The notes beneath the pieces were generated by a model. It searched no databases. It was given only the letters and a program-made list of their open reading frames with translations, and was not told the origin of the DNA. From Streptomyces anulatus (GTDB taxonomy: Bacteria; Actinomycetota; Actinomycetes; Streptomycetales; Streptomycetaceae), in NCBI RefSeq assembly GCF_000721175.1, contig NZ_JOEZ01000031.1, positions 1 to 64,000 on the forward strand: DNA of 64,000 bases, written 5' to 3'. This document shows positions 52,043 through 60,775 of the stretch, piece after piece. The number at the start of each line of letters is the position of its first letter. Position 1 is the first letter of the stretch. The translations under genes were made by a program, and so were the position numbers.

Positions 52043-53146
52043 TCAGTGCGGCAGCGTCGCCGGGCTGCCGCCGTTCGCCTCGTACCCCGCGACCGCCAGC
52101 GCCCGGTAGACCGTGTACTGCGCGGCCGGGTCCGGGTCCGTCGTCCACGGCAGCGCGCCCACATGACCGTCCACCCGGACCAGCTGGTGCATCGCCTCCG
52201 ACCAGCGCTCCATGTGGACCAGGAACAGCACCAGCAGATGGCGGACATGGGCCAGCATCGGGTCGTCCGCACGTGCCGCGTGCACCGCGAACATCGCGCC
52301 CTCGACCGCCTTGGTGACCACCTGGCCGCGGTAGAAGCCCTGCACCAGGTTGACCTCCGGCAGGTGCTCGTACACCGCGAACAGCGGTAGCGCCGCCAGC
52401 AGCGAACCCCGCGGGGCGCGAGCGGCGGCGGCCGTGGCGAAACGGTCGGCGTCGGCGCGCGAGCCGTGCCACTTCTCGCAGTGGAAGTGCAGCGCGGCGA
52501 TGTGCGCGCCCATGTGGGCCGGGGCCCGGTCGATGATCTTCGCCCAGAGCTGGTCGAACTGCTCCGGGGTGTAGTTCAGACCCCGGGCCACCGCCAGCTC
52601 CACGATGTACGGCACGGGGTCGCCCGGCGCGAGCAGGGCCGCCTCGCCGCAGACCGTACGGGCCTCCTCCAGGATGATCCGGAAGTCGTCGCTGCCCGCC
52701 GCCGAGGAGCGCCACGCCTGCTGCACCAGGAACTCCGCGTGCACCGCCGCACCGCCCGCGTCCTTCGGGGACTCCGCGCGCCAGGTCCGCAGCCACGCGC
52801 CGCCCACCCCGGGCCGCTGCGCCAGCTCCAGCGAGGCCGCACCGGCGAAGGCCTGGATCCGCTGCCAGCGCACCTCGCCCTCCTTCGGCGTCCCGGCCAG
52901 CAGCTGGGCGGCCGCCCGCCAGTCCTGGGTGCCCTGGACGACGTCGAGGACGTCCAGGAGGTCCTGGTCCGGGCCCGGCATCCGGACGTCCAGCTCCTCC
53001 TGGCGGGCGAAGCCGTACGTGTCGGGGTCGGCCGCGTCGGGCGAACCCGGGGCGACCTGGCGGATACCGCCGCGGCGGCGCATCACGAACGGGCCGACGA
53101 CCGCCGCGAGCATGCACATCGCGAGCAGGAACAACAGAATCTCCAT
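52043..53146 (-). CDS. Membrane-anchored helical-repeat (TPR-like) protein
   Basis: 367 aa. One N-terminal membrane helix (ILLFLLAMCMLAAVVGPFVM) followed by a basic stop (RRRGG). The remaining cytoplasmic part of about 330 residues is rich in amphipathic helices of TPR-like spacing (DWRAAAQLLAGTPKEGEVRWQRIQAFAGAASLELAQ in parts, AEFLVQQAWRSSAAG, PAHMGAHIAALHFHCEKWHG). No catalytic motif seen. ATG 53146. The stop codon abuts the 15-bp repeat array. Function unknown; divergent from metB. Confidence 0.78.
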   Translation of the reverse strand: MEILLFLLAMCMLAAVVGPFVMRRRGGIRQVAPGSPDAADPDTYGFARQEELDVRMPGPDQDLLDVLDVVQGTQDWRAAAQLLAGTPKEGEVRWQRIQAFAGAASLELAQRPGVGGAWLRTWRAESPKDAGGAAVHAEFLVQQAWRSSAAGSDDFRIILEEARTVCGEAALLAPGDPVPYIVELAVARGLNYTPEQFDQLWAKIIDRAPAHMGAHIAALHFHCEKWHGSRADADRFATAAAARAPRGSLLAALPLFAVYEHLPEVNLVQGFYRGQVVTKAVEGAMFAVHAARADDPMLAHVRHLLVLFLVHMERWSEAMHQLVRVDGHVGALPWTTDPDPAAQYTVYRALAVAGYEANGGSPATLPH

Positions 53147-53212
53147 GGACCCATTGTCCCCGGAGCGGCGAGTGGCCGGTAAGGGCCCTCTTCACGAACT
53201 ACGCTCGGCCCC

Positions 53213-54358
53213 ATGAGCGACCAGCACAGCTTCGAAACCCTCGCCATCCACGCGGGGAACACCGCCGACCCCCTCACCGGCGCGGTGGTTCCGCCGATCT
53301 ACCAGGTGTCCACGTACAAGCAGGACGGCGTGGGCGGACTGCGCGGCGGCTACGAGTACAGCCGCAGCGCCAACCCGACCCGCACCGCCCTCGAGGAGAA
53401 CCTCGCGGCCCTCGAAGGCGGCCGCCGCGGTCTCGCCTTCGCCTCCGGCCTCGCCGCCGAGGACTGCCTCCTGCGTACGCTGCTGACCCCAGGCGACCAC
53501 GTGGTCATCCCGAACGACGCCTACGGCGGCACGTTCCGGCTGTTCGCGAAGGTGGCCTCGCGGTGGGGCGTGGAGTTCTCCGTGGCCGACACCTCGGACG
53601 TGGCGTCCGTACGGGCCGCGATCACCCCGCGCACCAAGGCGGTCTGGGTGGAGACCCCGTCCAACCCGCTGCTCGGCATCACCGACATCGCCGCAGTGGC
53701 CCAGGTCGCCCGGCAGGCCGGGGCCCGCCTCGTCGTCGACAACACCTTCGCCTCGCCCTACCTCCAGCAGCCCCTCGCGCTCGGCGCGGACGTCGTCGTG
53801 CACTCCACGACCAAGTACATGGGCGGCCACTCCGACGTCGTCGGCGGCGCGCTCGTCGTCAGCGACCCGGAGCTGGCCGAGGAGCTGGCGTTCCACCAGA
53901 ACGCCATGGGCGCGGTCGCCGGGCCCTTCGACGCCTGGCTCGTGCTGCGCGGCATCAAGACCCTCGCCGTCCGCATGGACCGGCACACCGAGAACGCCAC
54001 CAAGGCCGCCGACCTGCTGACCCGGCACCCCAAGGTCTCCCAGGTCCTCTACCCGGGCCTGCCCGGGCACCCGGGCCACGAGGTCGCCGCCAAGCAGATG
54101 AGGGCCTTCGGCGGCATGGTGTCCTTCCGCGTCGCGGGCGGCGAGGAAGCGGCGGTCGAGGTCTGCAACCGGGCGAAGCTCTTCACGCTGGGCGAGTCCC
54201 TCGGCGGCGTGGAGTCGCTGATCGAGCACCCGGGGCGGATGACGCACGCCTCCGTCGCGGGCTCCCTGCTGGAGGTCCCCGGCGACCTGGTCCGGCTCTC
54301 CGTCGGCATCGAGAACGGCGACGACCTGCTCGCCGACCTCACCCAGGCGCTGGGCTGA
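53213..54358 (+). CDS. metB: Cystathionine gamma-synthase
   Basis: 381-aa Cys/Met metabolism PLP enzyme. PLP-binding Lys in VVHSTTKYMGGHSDVVGG; YEYSRSANPTRTALEENLAALEGG in parts, RLVVDNTFASPYLQQPLALGAD in parts, and SLGGVESLIEHPGRMTH are family motifs. It forms cystathionine from an activated homoserine and cysteine; a gamma-lyase activity cannot be ruled out. ATG 53213. Ends at a strong terminator. Confidence 0.9.
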   Translation: MSDQHSFETLAIHAGNTADPLTGAVVPPIYQVSTYKQDGVGGLRGGYEYSRSANPTRTALEENLAALEGGRRGLAFASGLAAEDCLLRTLLTPGDHVVIPNDAYGGTFRLFAKVASRWGVEFSVADTSDVASVRAAITPRTKAVWVETPSNPLLGITDIAAVAQVARQAGARLVVDNTFASPYLQQPLALGADVVVHSTTKYMGGHSDVVGGALVVSDPELAEELAFHQNAMGAVAGPFDAWLVLRGIKTLAVRMDRHTENATKAADLLTRHPKVSQVLYPGLPGHPGHEVAAKQMRAFGGMVSFRVAGGEEAAVEVCNRAKLFTLGESLGGVESLIEHPGRMTHASVAGSLLEVPGDLVRLSVGIENGDDLLADLTQALG

Positions 54359-54383
54359 TCCCAGGGGCCGGACACGTGAACGC

Positions 54384-54417
54384 GAGGGGCGCCCGCCGGA
54401 ACCGGCGGGCGCCCCTC
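54384..54417. terminator. Terminator between metB and the DUF1059 gene
   Basis: Perfect 16-bp stem (GAGGGGCGCCCGCCGG / CCGGCGGGCGCCCCTC) with an AA loop, between convergent genes. Confidence 0.9.
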
Positions 54418-54424
54418 GGCGCGT

Positions 54425-54616
54425 TCAGACGCTCACCCTCTCGTCCTCCAGCATGCCTCTGACCTGCTCGCGCAGTTCGGGCCCGTCCTCGTGCCCGTGG
54501 ACCGAAGCGGCGTGTTCGCTCGCGGCCCGGACGACCTCGTCCTCCTCACCGGTGATGGTGAGGGAGCAGTTCATCTCGCTCGGATACTTGCGGCAGTCCG
54601 CGACCTTCCTGGTCAT
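54425..54616 (-). CDS. DUF1059 small protein
   Basis: 63 aa. VADCRKYPSEMNCSLTITGEEDEVVRAASEHAASVHGHED (in parts) matches DUF1059: a Cys-containing beta-hairpin start and HA(A)xVHG motif. ATG 54616 has GGAG upstream (CGAGGAGGCC). Cytosolic, function unknown. Confidence 0.85.
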   Translation of the reverse strand: MTRKVADCRKYPSEMNCSLTITGEEDEVVRAASEHAASVHGHEDGPELREQVRGMLEDERVSV

Positions 54617-54687
54617 CACGGCCTCCTCGGCTCCTTGGGACGACCGACTCCTCCAGCGTAGGCCTCCCGCGCCGGGACCCCAACGGC

Positions 54688-54945
54688 TCACCGGTCCTCC
54701 AACGGCGGAGTGACCTGGGCGGGCTCGGTCGCCCACGGCTGCTCGATCCCCGCCCAGAGAAGGAACGCCACCAGCGCCAGGGCCAGCAGCCAGCCCGCCG
54801 TCCGGTGCGCCGCCCGGCGCAGCCGCATACGGCGCCCGCCGTGCCGGACCGCCCGCGCGGCCAGGTCGGGCGGCAGGGCCGGGTGCGGGCCGTCGAGCAT
54901 CCGGCGGACCTGCTCCTCGCGCGGGTCCCGGCGGCCGGCGCTCAC
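54688..54945 (-). CDS. Small single-pass membrane protein coupled to a sigma-like gene
   Basis: 85 aa. N-terminal cytoplasmic half (DPREEQVRRMLDGPHPALPPDLAARAVRHGGRR in parts), one membrane helix (GWLLALALVAFLLWAGI) and a short outside tail. GTG 54945 overlaps the stop of the upstream sigma-like gene (GTGA). The arrangement is that of a minimal membrane anti-sigma partner, but the usual zinc HxxxCxxC is absent, so this is inferred only from context. Confidence 0.7.
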   Translation of the reverse strand: MSAGRRDPREEQVRRMLDGPHPALPPDLAARAVRHGGRRMRLRRAAHRTAGWLLALALVAFLLWAGIEQPWATEPAQVTPPLEDR

Positions 54946-55475
54946 GGTGCCGCCCGGGAGTCCGGGGCCGGCCGCGGCCCGGCCGTACCGTGCGAGGGCC
55001 CCCGCCCAGGACCGGCGGTCCCGCGCCCCGCCCCGGCCGTACGCAGCGTCGCCACCGCGCGGGCGCACACCGCGCGGATCCGGTCGGCCGGCAGCCCGAG
55101 CAGCGCCGCCGTCTGCTCCTCGCCGGCCTCCTCGTACATCCGCAGGACGAGGACGAGCCGCTCGATGGGCGTCAGCCGGTCCAGCAGACCGCCACGCGGC
55201 CGCTGGTGGCGCCGGGCCTCCCGGGCGAACCGGAGGGCCAGCTCCCGGCGGGCCCGGTCGTAGGGGTCGCCGCCGCGCAGCCGGTCCCAGTCGGCGTACG
55301 TACGGGAGAGCGCCGCGTGCAGCAGCCGCTCGGCCCGCGCGTACGCGCCCGGCGGCTGCGACGGTTCGCCGGTGAGCAGCGTCGCCGTGTGCAGCAGGCG
55401 TCCGCCCGCGCCCGCCACGAAGTCCTCGAACTCCAGGGCGCGGAGCCGGTCCCGACGGGTCGCCCGCTCAGCCAT
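54942..55475 (-). CDS. Sigma-70-like ECF-related protein
   Basis: 177 aa with a SigE-like layout. FEDFVAGAGGRLLHTATLLTG corresponds to region 2.1, AYARAERLLHAALSRTYADWDRLRGGD to 2.2-2.4 (with AERLL replacing the usual EDLLQ), and LDRLTPIERLVLVLRMYEEAGEEQTAALLGLPADRIRAVCARAVATLR (in parts) to region 4. Region 2 is divergent, so it may be a weak sigma or a non-initiating regulator. ATG 55475 (MAERATRR) chosen; ATG 55484 adds three residues. Translationally coupled to the membrane protein. Confidence 0.78.
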   Translation of the reverse strand: MAERATRRDRLRALEFEDFVAGAGGRLLHTATLLTGEPSQPPGAYARAERLLHAALSRTYADWDRLRGGDPYDRARRELALRFAREARRHQRPRGGLLDRLTPIERLVLVLRMYEEAGEEQTAALLGLPADRIRAVCARAVATLRTAGAGRGTAGPGRGPSHGTAGPRPAPDSRAAP

Positions 55476-55549
55476 GGACCACATACGAGCCCCGGCGCAC
55501 CGCCCCGGTCAAGAGTCCGGACGCGCCCGGTGAAGGGGAGGGGCCGCCG

Positions 55550-56080
55550 TCAGTCGGACTGCGGCGGCTGGTGCGCGGCCTGGCGGGCGGCCAGCGATCC
55601 GTTGAAACGGGTGAGCAGGGTGCAGAAGACGTCCCGCTCCTCCTCCGACCAACCGTCCGTCACCTGGGACATCAGCTCGCGCCGCGAGGCGCGGACCTCG
55701 TCCAGCCGGGCCTGCCCGCGCGGCGAGAGCTGGAGCACCACGGCCCGGCCGTCCTCCGGATGCGAGGTGCGCTTGACCAGACCGGTGTCGACGAGCGGCG
55801 CGACCTGCCGCGTCACCGTCGAGGAGTCGATGCCCATCCCGGCCGCCAGCGCCTTGACGCCCATCGGACCTTCCCGGTCCAGCCGGTTCAGCAGCAGGTA
55901 CGCCGCCCGGTCCATCGAGTTGCGGACCTGGCCGACACCGCCGAGGCGGGTCTGCTCGGCACGGCGGGCGAAGACCGCCACCTGGTGCTGGAGCGAGTCC
56001 AGCAGGCGGTCGGGGCCCGGGTGTTCGGGGGCGGCGCCCCCGGAAGGAGACGCAGCAGTCGTCATGTCCTGAGGGGGCAT
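55550..56080 (-). CDS. MarR-family regulator
   Basis: 176 aa. Winged helix core: SMDRAAYLLLNRLDREGPMGVKALAAGMGIDSSTVTRQVAPLVDTGLVKRTSHPEDGRAVVLQLSPRGQARL, read in parts, with the wing Asp-x-Arg (EDGRA). ATG 56080, or ATG 56065 (MTTAAS). Divergent from ilvA, with two inverted repeats in the spacer that could be its operators. Confidence 0.87.
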   Translation of the reverse strand: MPPQDMTTAASPSGGAAPEHPGPDRLLDSLQHQVAVFARRAEQTRLGGVGQVRNSMDRAAYLLLNRLDREGPMGVKALAAGMGIDSSTVTRQVAPLVDTGLVKRTSHPEDGRAVVLQLSPRGQARLDEVRASRRELMSQVTDGWSEEERDVFCTLLTRFNGSLAARQAAHQPPQSD

Positions 56081-56167
56081 GGCCGGGGGCTCTCTTCAGT
56101 GCGGTGTCGGATGGGTGGGGGACAGAGTACGCGGCCCCGGGGCAACGCGTACCAGTGCCGCACAAAC

Positions 56168-56233
56168 CTGCGGACACCACCGCAGGCCGCCATGAGACAA
56201 GTCTGCCGCCCGCTGTCCGAGCTGCAAGACTTG
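56168..56233. promoter_or_regulatory. Two inverted repeats in the MarR-ilvA spacer
   Basis: CTGCGG-N6-CCGCAG (56168-56185) and CAAGTCT-N22-AGACTTG (56198-56233), the latter ending 5 bp before the ilvA start codon. Positions suit a MarR autorepressor and ilvA control. The first, compact site is the better operator candidate. Confidence 0.45.
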
Positions 56234-56238
56234 CGGAC

Positions 56239-57468
56239 ATGAGCTTCCGCGCGACCGCCTCCCACCCGGCCCTGATCCTCGACGACGTCCGGGGCGCGCA
56301 GAAAATGCTGTCCGGGGTGGCGAGGGTGACCGCTTTGGAGGGCAGCCGGCACCTCACGGAGCTGGTCGGCGCCCCGGTCCACCTCAAGTGCGAGAACCTC
56401 CAGCGCACCGGCTCCTTCAAACTGCGCGGCGCCTACGTCCGGATCTCCGGCCTCACCCCGGTGGAGCGGGCGGCCGGGGTCGTCGCCGCCAGCGCCGGGA
56501 ACCACGCCCAGGGCGTCGCGCTCGCCTCCTCGCTCCTCGGCGTACGCTCCACGGTCTTCATGCCCGTCGGGGCGCCCCTGCCCAAGGTCGCCGCGACCCG
56601 GGAGTACGGGGCAGAGGTGCGGCTGCACGGCCAGGTCGTCGACGAGACCCTCGCCGCCGCGCAGGAGCACGCGCAGGAGACCGGCGCGGTGTTCATCCAC
56701 CCCTTCGATCACCCCGACATCATCGCGGGCCAGGGCACCGTCGGGCTGGAGATCCTGGAGCAGTGCCCGGAGGTCCGCACGATCGTCCTCGGCCTCGGCG
56801 GCGGCGGGTTCGCCGCGGGCGTCGCCGTCGCGGTGAAGGCCCTGCGCCCCGACGTCCGGATCGTCGGCGTCCAGGCCGAGGGCGCCGCCTGCTACCCGCC
56901 CTCCCTGGCCGCCGGGCACCCCGTCTCGCTCGACTCCCCGGCCACGATGGCCGACGGCATCAAGGTGGGCCGCCCCGGCGACGTACCGTATCGGCTGGTC
57001 GAGGAGCTGGTCGACGAGGTCCGTACGGTCACCGAGGACGAGCTGTCCAGTGCGCTGCTGCTCTGCCTGGAGCGGGCCAAGCTGGTCGTCGAGCCGGCCG
57101 GGGCCAGCCCGGTGGCCGCGCTGCTCAGCGACCCGAAGGCGTTCCGGGGGCCGGTGGTGGCCGTGCTGTCCGGCGGCAACGTCGACCCGCTGCTGATGCA
57201 GCGCATCCTGCGGCACGGGATGTCCGCGGCGGGCCGCTACCTGAGCCTGCGGCTGCGGCTCACCGACCGCCCGGGGGCGCTGGCCACCCTGTTGGCCGCA
57301 CTGACCGTGGCCGACGCCAACGTCCTCGACATCAGCCATGTGCGCACCGACCCGCGCCTCGGGCTGACCGAGGCGGAGGTCGACCTGCATCTGGAGACGA
57401 AGGGTCCGCAGCACTGCGCGGAGGTCGAGGCGGCGCTGCGCGCGGCGGGCTACCGGGTGCTGGGCTGA
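56239..57468 (+). CDS. ilvA: Threonine ammonia-lyase (threonine dehydratase)
   Basis: 409 aa. PLP Lys in RTGSFKLRGAYVRI, phosphate loop LGLGGGGFAAGVA, substrate loop VVAASAGNHAQGVALASSLLG in parts, and the Ser/Gly region SGGNVDPL. The C-terminal about 75 residues form an ACT-like domain (LRLRLTDRPGALATLLAALTVADANVLDI in parts). It converts threonine to 2-oxobutyrate for isoleucine or propionyl-CoA. ATG 56239 matches the family start. The TGA stop is the left target duplication of an IS5-family element. Confidence 0.9.
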   Translation: MSFRATASHPALILDDVRGAQKMLSGVARVTALEGSRHLTELVGAPVHLKCENLQRTGSFKLRGAYVRISGLTPVERAAGVVAASAGNHAQGVALASSLLGVRSTVFMPVGAPLPKVAATREYGAEVRLHGQVVDETLAAAQEHAQETGAVFIHPFDHPDIIAGQGTVGLEILEQCPEVRTIVLGLGGGGFAAGVAVAVKALRPDVRIVGVQAEGAACYPPSLAAGHPVSLDSPATMADGIKVGRPGDVPYRLVEELVDEVRTVTEDELSSALLLCLERAKLVVEPAGASPVAALLSDPKAFRGPVVAVLSGGNVDPLLMQRILRHGMSAAGRYLSLRLRLTDRPGALATLLAALTVADANVLDISHVRTDPRLGLTEAEVDLHLETKGPQHCAEVEAALRAAGYRVLG

Positions 57469-58567
57469 GAGGGCGTTTAGCGTGGACGGATTGCCGCTTA
57501 TGGCCTAGTAGGTTCCTCGCCAGGTTGGTGTGGTCTCGTCCGTTATGCGCTTGGCGAGGTTGTCGATCGAGGCGAGGTGGATCATGGCTTCGGAGCTGGC
57601 GGCGAGAGTCTCGTAGTCGCGGGCGAGCCGGCGGTGCATCATTATCCAGCCGATACTCCGCTCCACCACCCAGCGTCTTTTCACGACGTGAAAACCGCGA
57701 ACTCCGGGGTTTCTGTTGACGACTTCAACGTCGATTCCGAGCTGTGCTCCGTGCTCGACCACGGCGTTCTTGAAGCCGGTGTCGACCCAGCTTTTCGTGA
57801 TGGTCGGATACGTTTCCTTGGCCTGGTCAAGGAGTTGTTTTCCCACGGCGTTTTCGGAGAGGCTCGCTGCGGTGACGATCGCGACGAGGAGGAGCCCGAG
57901 CGTGTCGGTGAGGATGCCTCGTTTCCGGCCGACGATCTTCTTGGCGGCGTCCGTTCCCTGGCTGGTCAGGGGCACGTTGGTGGAGGTCTTCACGCTCTGG
58001 GTGTCGATCACGGAGGCGGTCGCCTCGGGCTTGCGCCCCTCCTTCACCCGGGCCAGGCCGGTGAGGTCGTAATTGATCTGGGCGAAGATTCCCTCGTCAC
58101 GCCACGCGGCGTAGTAGGCGTAGACGGTGCCGTGGTTCGGGAAGTCGTGCGGGAGGTATTTCCAGGGGATTCCCGTGCGGTTGACGTAGAGGAGCGCGTT
58201 GAACACGTCGCGTAAATCGACCTTGGCCGGCTGGCCGGTCGGTCTGCGGTCGAGCCGGGCCTTTCTCCAGGCCGTCAGCGTCGGCTCGATCAAGGCCCAT
58301 CGGGCGTCGGACAGGTCGCTGGGGTATGGCTTCCGCTCGCTCACCGCCCAACGCGAGCACGAGCGTGCCGGAGGATTCGGTTCCGCTGGCTACCGGGCGG
58401 TTCTGCATCATTTTCAAACCAGACGGACTTCCGAAGGTGAAAGCGGATGAGGCGGACACTCGGACTTGTGACCAGAGGGAGGGCATTCATCATCTAGCAG
58501 ATGAAAGCTCTCAAAAGGGTGTAGAAACAGAAGACGTATTCGGGAATAAGTCTACGTAAACGCCCTC
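57469..58567. mobile_element. IS5-family insertion sequence (1,099 bp)
   Basis: Terminal inverted repeats GAGGGCGTTTA (57469-57479) and TAAACGCCCTC (58557-58567), flanked by direct TGA repeats (57466-57468, 58568-58570). It contains one intact DDE transposase gene on the minus strand and a 213-bp non-coding right part of lower GC. The TNA-type duplication suits IS1031-like IS5 members. It lies immediately after the ilvA stop codon. Confidence 0.9.
57505..58344 (-). CDS. IS5-family DDE transposase
   Basis: 279 aa. N-terminal insertion domain (YPSDLSDARWALIEPTL, VDLRDVFNALLYVNRTGIPWKYLPHDFPNHGTVYAYYAAW in parts). Catalytic triad: Asp in SVIDTQSVKTS, Asp in SWVDTGFKNAV, Glu in RWVVERSIGW with the Y(2)R(3)E-type continuation MMHRRLARDYE. 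It appears complete and possibly active. One Leu codon in VDLRDV is TTA, and overall third-position GC is lower than the host genes. Confidence 0.93.
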   Translation of the reverse strand: MSERKPYPSDLSDARWALIEPTLTAWRKARLDRRPTGQPAKVDLRDVFNALLYVNRTGIPWKYLPHDFPNHGTVYAYYAAWRDEGIFAQINYDLTGLARVKEGRKPEATASVIDTQSVKTSTNVPLTSQGTDAAKKIVGRKRGILTDTLGLLLVAIVTAASLSENAVGKQLLDQAKETYPTITKSWVDTGFKNAVVEHGAQLGIDVEVVNRNPGVRGFHVVKRRWVVERSIGWIMMHRRLARDYETLAASSEAMIHLASIDNLAKRITDETTPTWRGTY

Positions 58568-58695
58568 TGAGGGCCCGCTTCGCACCGATTGGCCGGATCT
58601 CGTCATTGGCCGCGCGGTGAAGCCCCGTGAATCCTAGGATCACTGAGTGAGCCCGTACGGGTGCGGTGATCCACGAGTGACGGGGGAGACTCTCC

Positions 58696-59718
58696 ATGCC
58701 AGGTGCGATCCATGCCGAAGGTCTGGTGAAGACCTTCGGCGACGTACGAGCCCTGGACGGCGTCGATCTCGACGTCCCCGAGGGCACCGTCCTCGGACTG
58801 CTCGGGCCCAACGGTGCGGGCAAGACCACCGCCGTACGGGTGCTGACCACGCTGCTGCGCCCGGACAGCGGCACGGCGGTCGTGGCCGGGATCGACGTGC
58901 TGAGGAAGCCCAACGAGGTACGCCGCTCGATCGGGCTCTCCGGGCAGTTCGCCGCGGTCGACGAGTATCTGACCGGCCGGGAGAACCTCCAGATGGTCGG
59001 GCAGCTCTACCAACTGAGCGCCCGGGACGCGAAGGCCCGCGCGGGCGTCCTGCTGGACCGGTTCAACCTCGGCGACGCCGCCGACCGCACCGCCAAGACG
59101 TACTCCGGCGGTATGCGCCGGCGGCTCGACCTCGCCGCGGCGCTCGTCGTCTCCCCGCCCGTGATGTTCATGGACGAGCCGACGACCGGGCTCGACCCGC
59201 GCAACCGGCAGCAGCTCTGGGACGTGATCGAGGACCTGGTGGCGGGCGGCACGACCCTGCTGCTGACCACGCAGTACCTGGAGGAGGCCGACCGTCTCGC
59301 CCACGACATCTGCGTCATCGACCACGGCAAGGTCATCGCCCGCGGCACCTCCGACGAGCTCAAGGCCCGCACCGGCGGCGAGCGCGTCGAGGTCGTCGTG
59401 CACCGCCCGGACGAGATCGGGCGCGCCCGGACCGTGCTGACCGCCCTCGGCGAGGGCGAGGTCACCGTGACCCAGCTCTCCCGCAAGCTGACCGTCCCGG
59501 TGAGCGGCGGGGCCAAGCTGCTGGCCGAGATCATCCGGGACCTGGACGCCCAGGGTGTGGAGATCGACGACATCGCCCTGCGCAGGCCCACCCTGGACGA
59601 CGTCTTCCTCTCGCTCACCGGCCATGCCGCCGAGGCCCCCGAGCAGGAGGACGAGGAGTCCGCCGGGGCCCGGGCGGAACGGTCCCGCGACTCCCGGAGC
59701 AAGGAGGACAACCAGTGA
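58696..59718 (+). CDS. ABC transporter ATP-binding protein (DrrA-like)
   Basis: 340 aa. Walker A GPNGAGKTTAVRVLTT, Q-loop GLSGQFAAVDEYLTG, signature YSGGMRRRLDLAAAL, Walker B VMFMDEPTTGLDPRNR, H-loop LLLTTQYLEEADRL. The C-terminal extension (about 230-340) with DDIALRRPTLDDVFLSLTGH is characteristic of DrrA-type daunorubicin-resistance ATPases. GTGA overlap with the permease gene. Role: energising export of a lipophilic compound; substrate unknown. Confidence 0.92.
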   Translation: MPGAIHAEGLVKTFGDVRALDGVDLDVPEGTVLGLLGPNGAGKTTAVRVLTTLLRPDSGTAVVAGIDVLRKPNEVRRSIGLSGQFAAVDEYLTGRENLQMVGQLYQLSARDAKARAGVLLDRFNLGDAADRTAKTYSGGMRRRLDLAAALVVSPPVMFMDEPTTGLDPRNRQQLWDVIEDLVAGGTTLLLTTQYLEEADRLAHDICVIDHGKVIARGTSDELKARTGGERVEVVVHRPDEIGRARTVLTALGEGEVTVTQLSRKLTVPVSGGAKLLAEIIRDLDAQGVEIDDIALRRPTLDDVFLSLTGHAAEAPEQEDEESAGARAERSRDSRSKEDNQ

Positions 59719-60578
59719 GCGCGATCGCCAAGGACACCCCCGCGCTGGTGCCCCGTCCCTCCGGGGGCGTCACCCAGTCCGTGAAGGACTCCCTCGTCGT
59801 CGCCAAGCGGAATCTGATCCGGATGACCCGGATCCCCGAGATGGTGATCTTCGGACTGATCCAGCCGATCATGTTCGTGGTGCTGTTCACCTACGTCTTC
59901 GGCGGCTCGATCAGCATCGGCGGCTCCACCGATCCGCAGCTGTACAAGGAGTTCCTGATGGCGGGCATCTTCGCCCAGACCGTCACCTTCGCCACCGCGG
60001 GCGCCGGCGCGGGCATCGCCGACGACATGCACAAGGGGCTCATCGACCGCTTCCGGTCGCTGCCGATGGCCCGGGGCGCGGTCCTCACCGGACGGACGCT
60101 CGCCGACCTCGTACAGACCACGCTCACGCTCGTCGTGCTCGCGGGAGTGGCGCTGATCGTCGGCTGGCGCACCCACGAGAACATCGGCAAGGTGCTCTGC
60201 GGCTTCCTGCTGCTGCTTCTGCTCGGCTACGCGTTCTCCTGGATCGGGGCCCTGATCGGTCTCTCCGTGCGCACCCCGGAGGCGGCGACCTCCGGCGGGC
60301 TGATCTGGCTGTTCCCGCTGACGTTCATCTCGAACGCCTTCGTGCCGGTCACCGGCATGCCGACGTTCCTCCAGTACGTCGCCGAGTGGAACCCGTTCAG
60401 TGCCACGGTGGCGGGGGCCCGTCAGCTCTTCGGGAACACGATGCCGGGCGTGCCGGAGTCCGTCACCGGGGCCTGGCCGATGGAGCACCCGATTATCGCC
60501 TCGATCATCTGGTCCGTGCTGATCATCGTGGTCTTCCGCACCCTCGCGGTCCGCAAGTACCGCTCGGCCGCCGTCTGA
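59715..60578 (+). CDS. ABC-2 type permease (DrrB-like)
   Basis: 287 aa with six membrane segments, including VIFGLIQPIMFVVLFTYVFGG near the N-terminus and the ABC-2 motif region TPEAATSGGLIWLFPLTFISNAFVPVTGMP in parts, then YVAEWNPFSATVAGARQLFG. GTG 59715 overlaps the ATPase stop. Together they form a two-gene DrrAB-like exporter with no drug biosynthesis genes nearby. Confidence 0.92.
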   Translation: MSAIAKDTPALVPRPSGGVTQSVKDSLVVAKRNLIRMTRIPEMVIFGLIQPIMFVVLFTYVFGGSISIGGSTDPQLYKEFLMAGIFAQTVTFATAGAGAGIADDMHKGLIDRFRSLPMARGAVLTGRTLADLVQTTLTLVVLAGVALIVGWRTHENIGKVLCGFLLLLLLGYAFSWIGALIGLSVRTPEAATSGGLIWLFPLTFISNAFVPVTGMPTFLQYVAEWNPFSATVAGARQLFGNTMPGVPESVTGAWPMEHPIIASIIWSVLIIVVFRTLAVRKYRSAAV

Positions 60579-60712
60579 CGCCTGCTCCCGTCCGCTCCGG
60601 GGAGAGCGAGCGGAGCGGTGAGCACCGGCCGCGTCGCGAGTCTCTTCAGGCGGACGCCGGGGTGTCGGTGGGCGCCGCACGACGCCCCCGCGCGCGGGCG
60701 CGGGAGACGACG

Positions 60713-60752
60713 CACGGGAGCCCCGGCCTTCCATGAGGCCGGGGCTCCCGTG
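60713..60752. terminator. Terminator between the ABC transporter and greA
   Basis: Perfect 17-bp stem (CACGGGAGCCCCGGCCT / AGGCCGGGGCTCCCGTG) with a 6-nt loop between convergent genes. Confidence 0.92.
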
Positions 60753-60775
60753 TCGTTCCGTCGCGGTGGGCCGGG

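Noticed and set aside
54990..56072. 360-codon plus-strand frame
   Set aside because: Antisense to the sigma-like and MarR genes, with atypical composition; a shadow frame.
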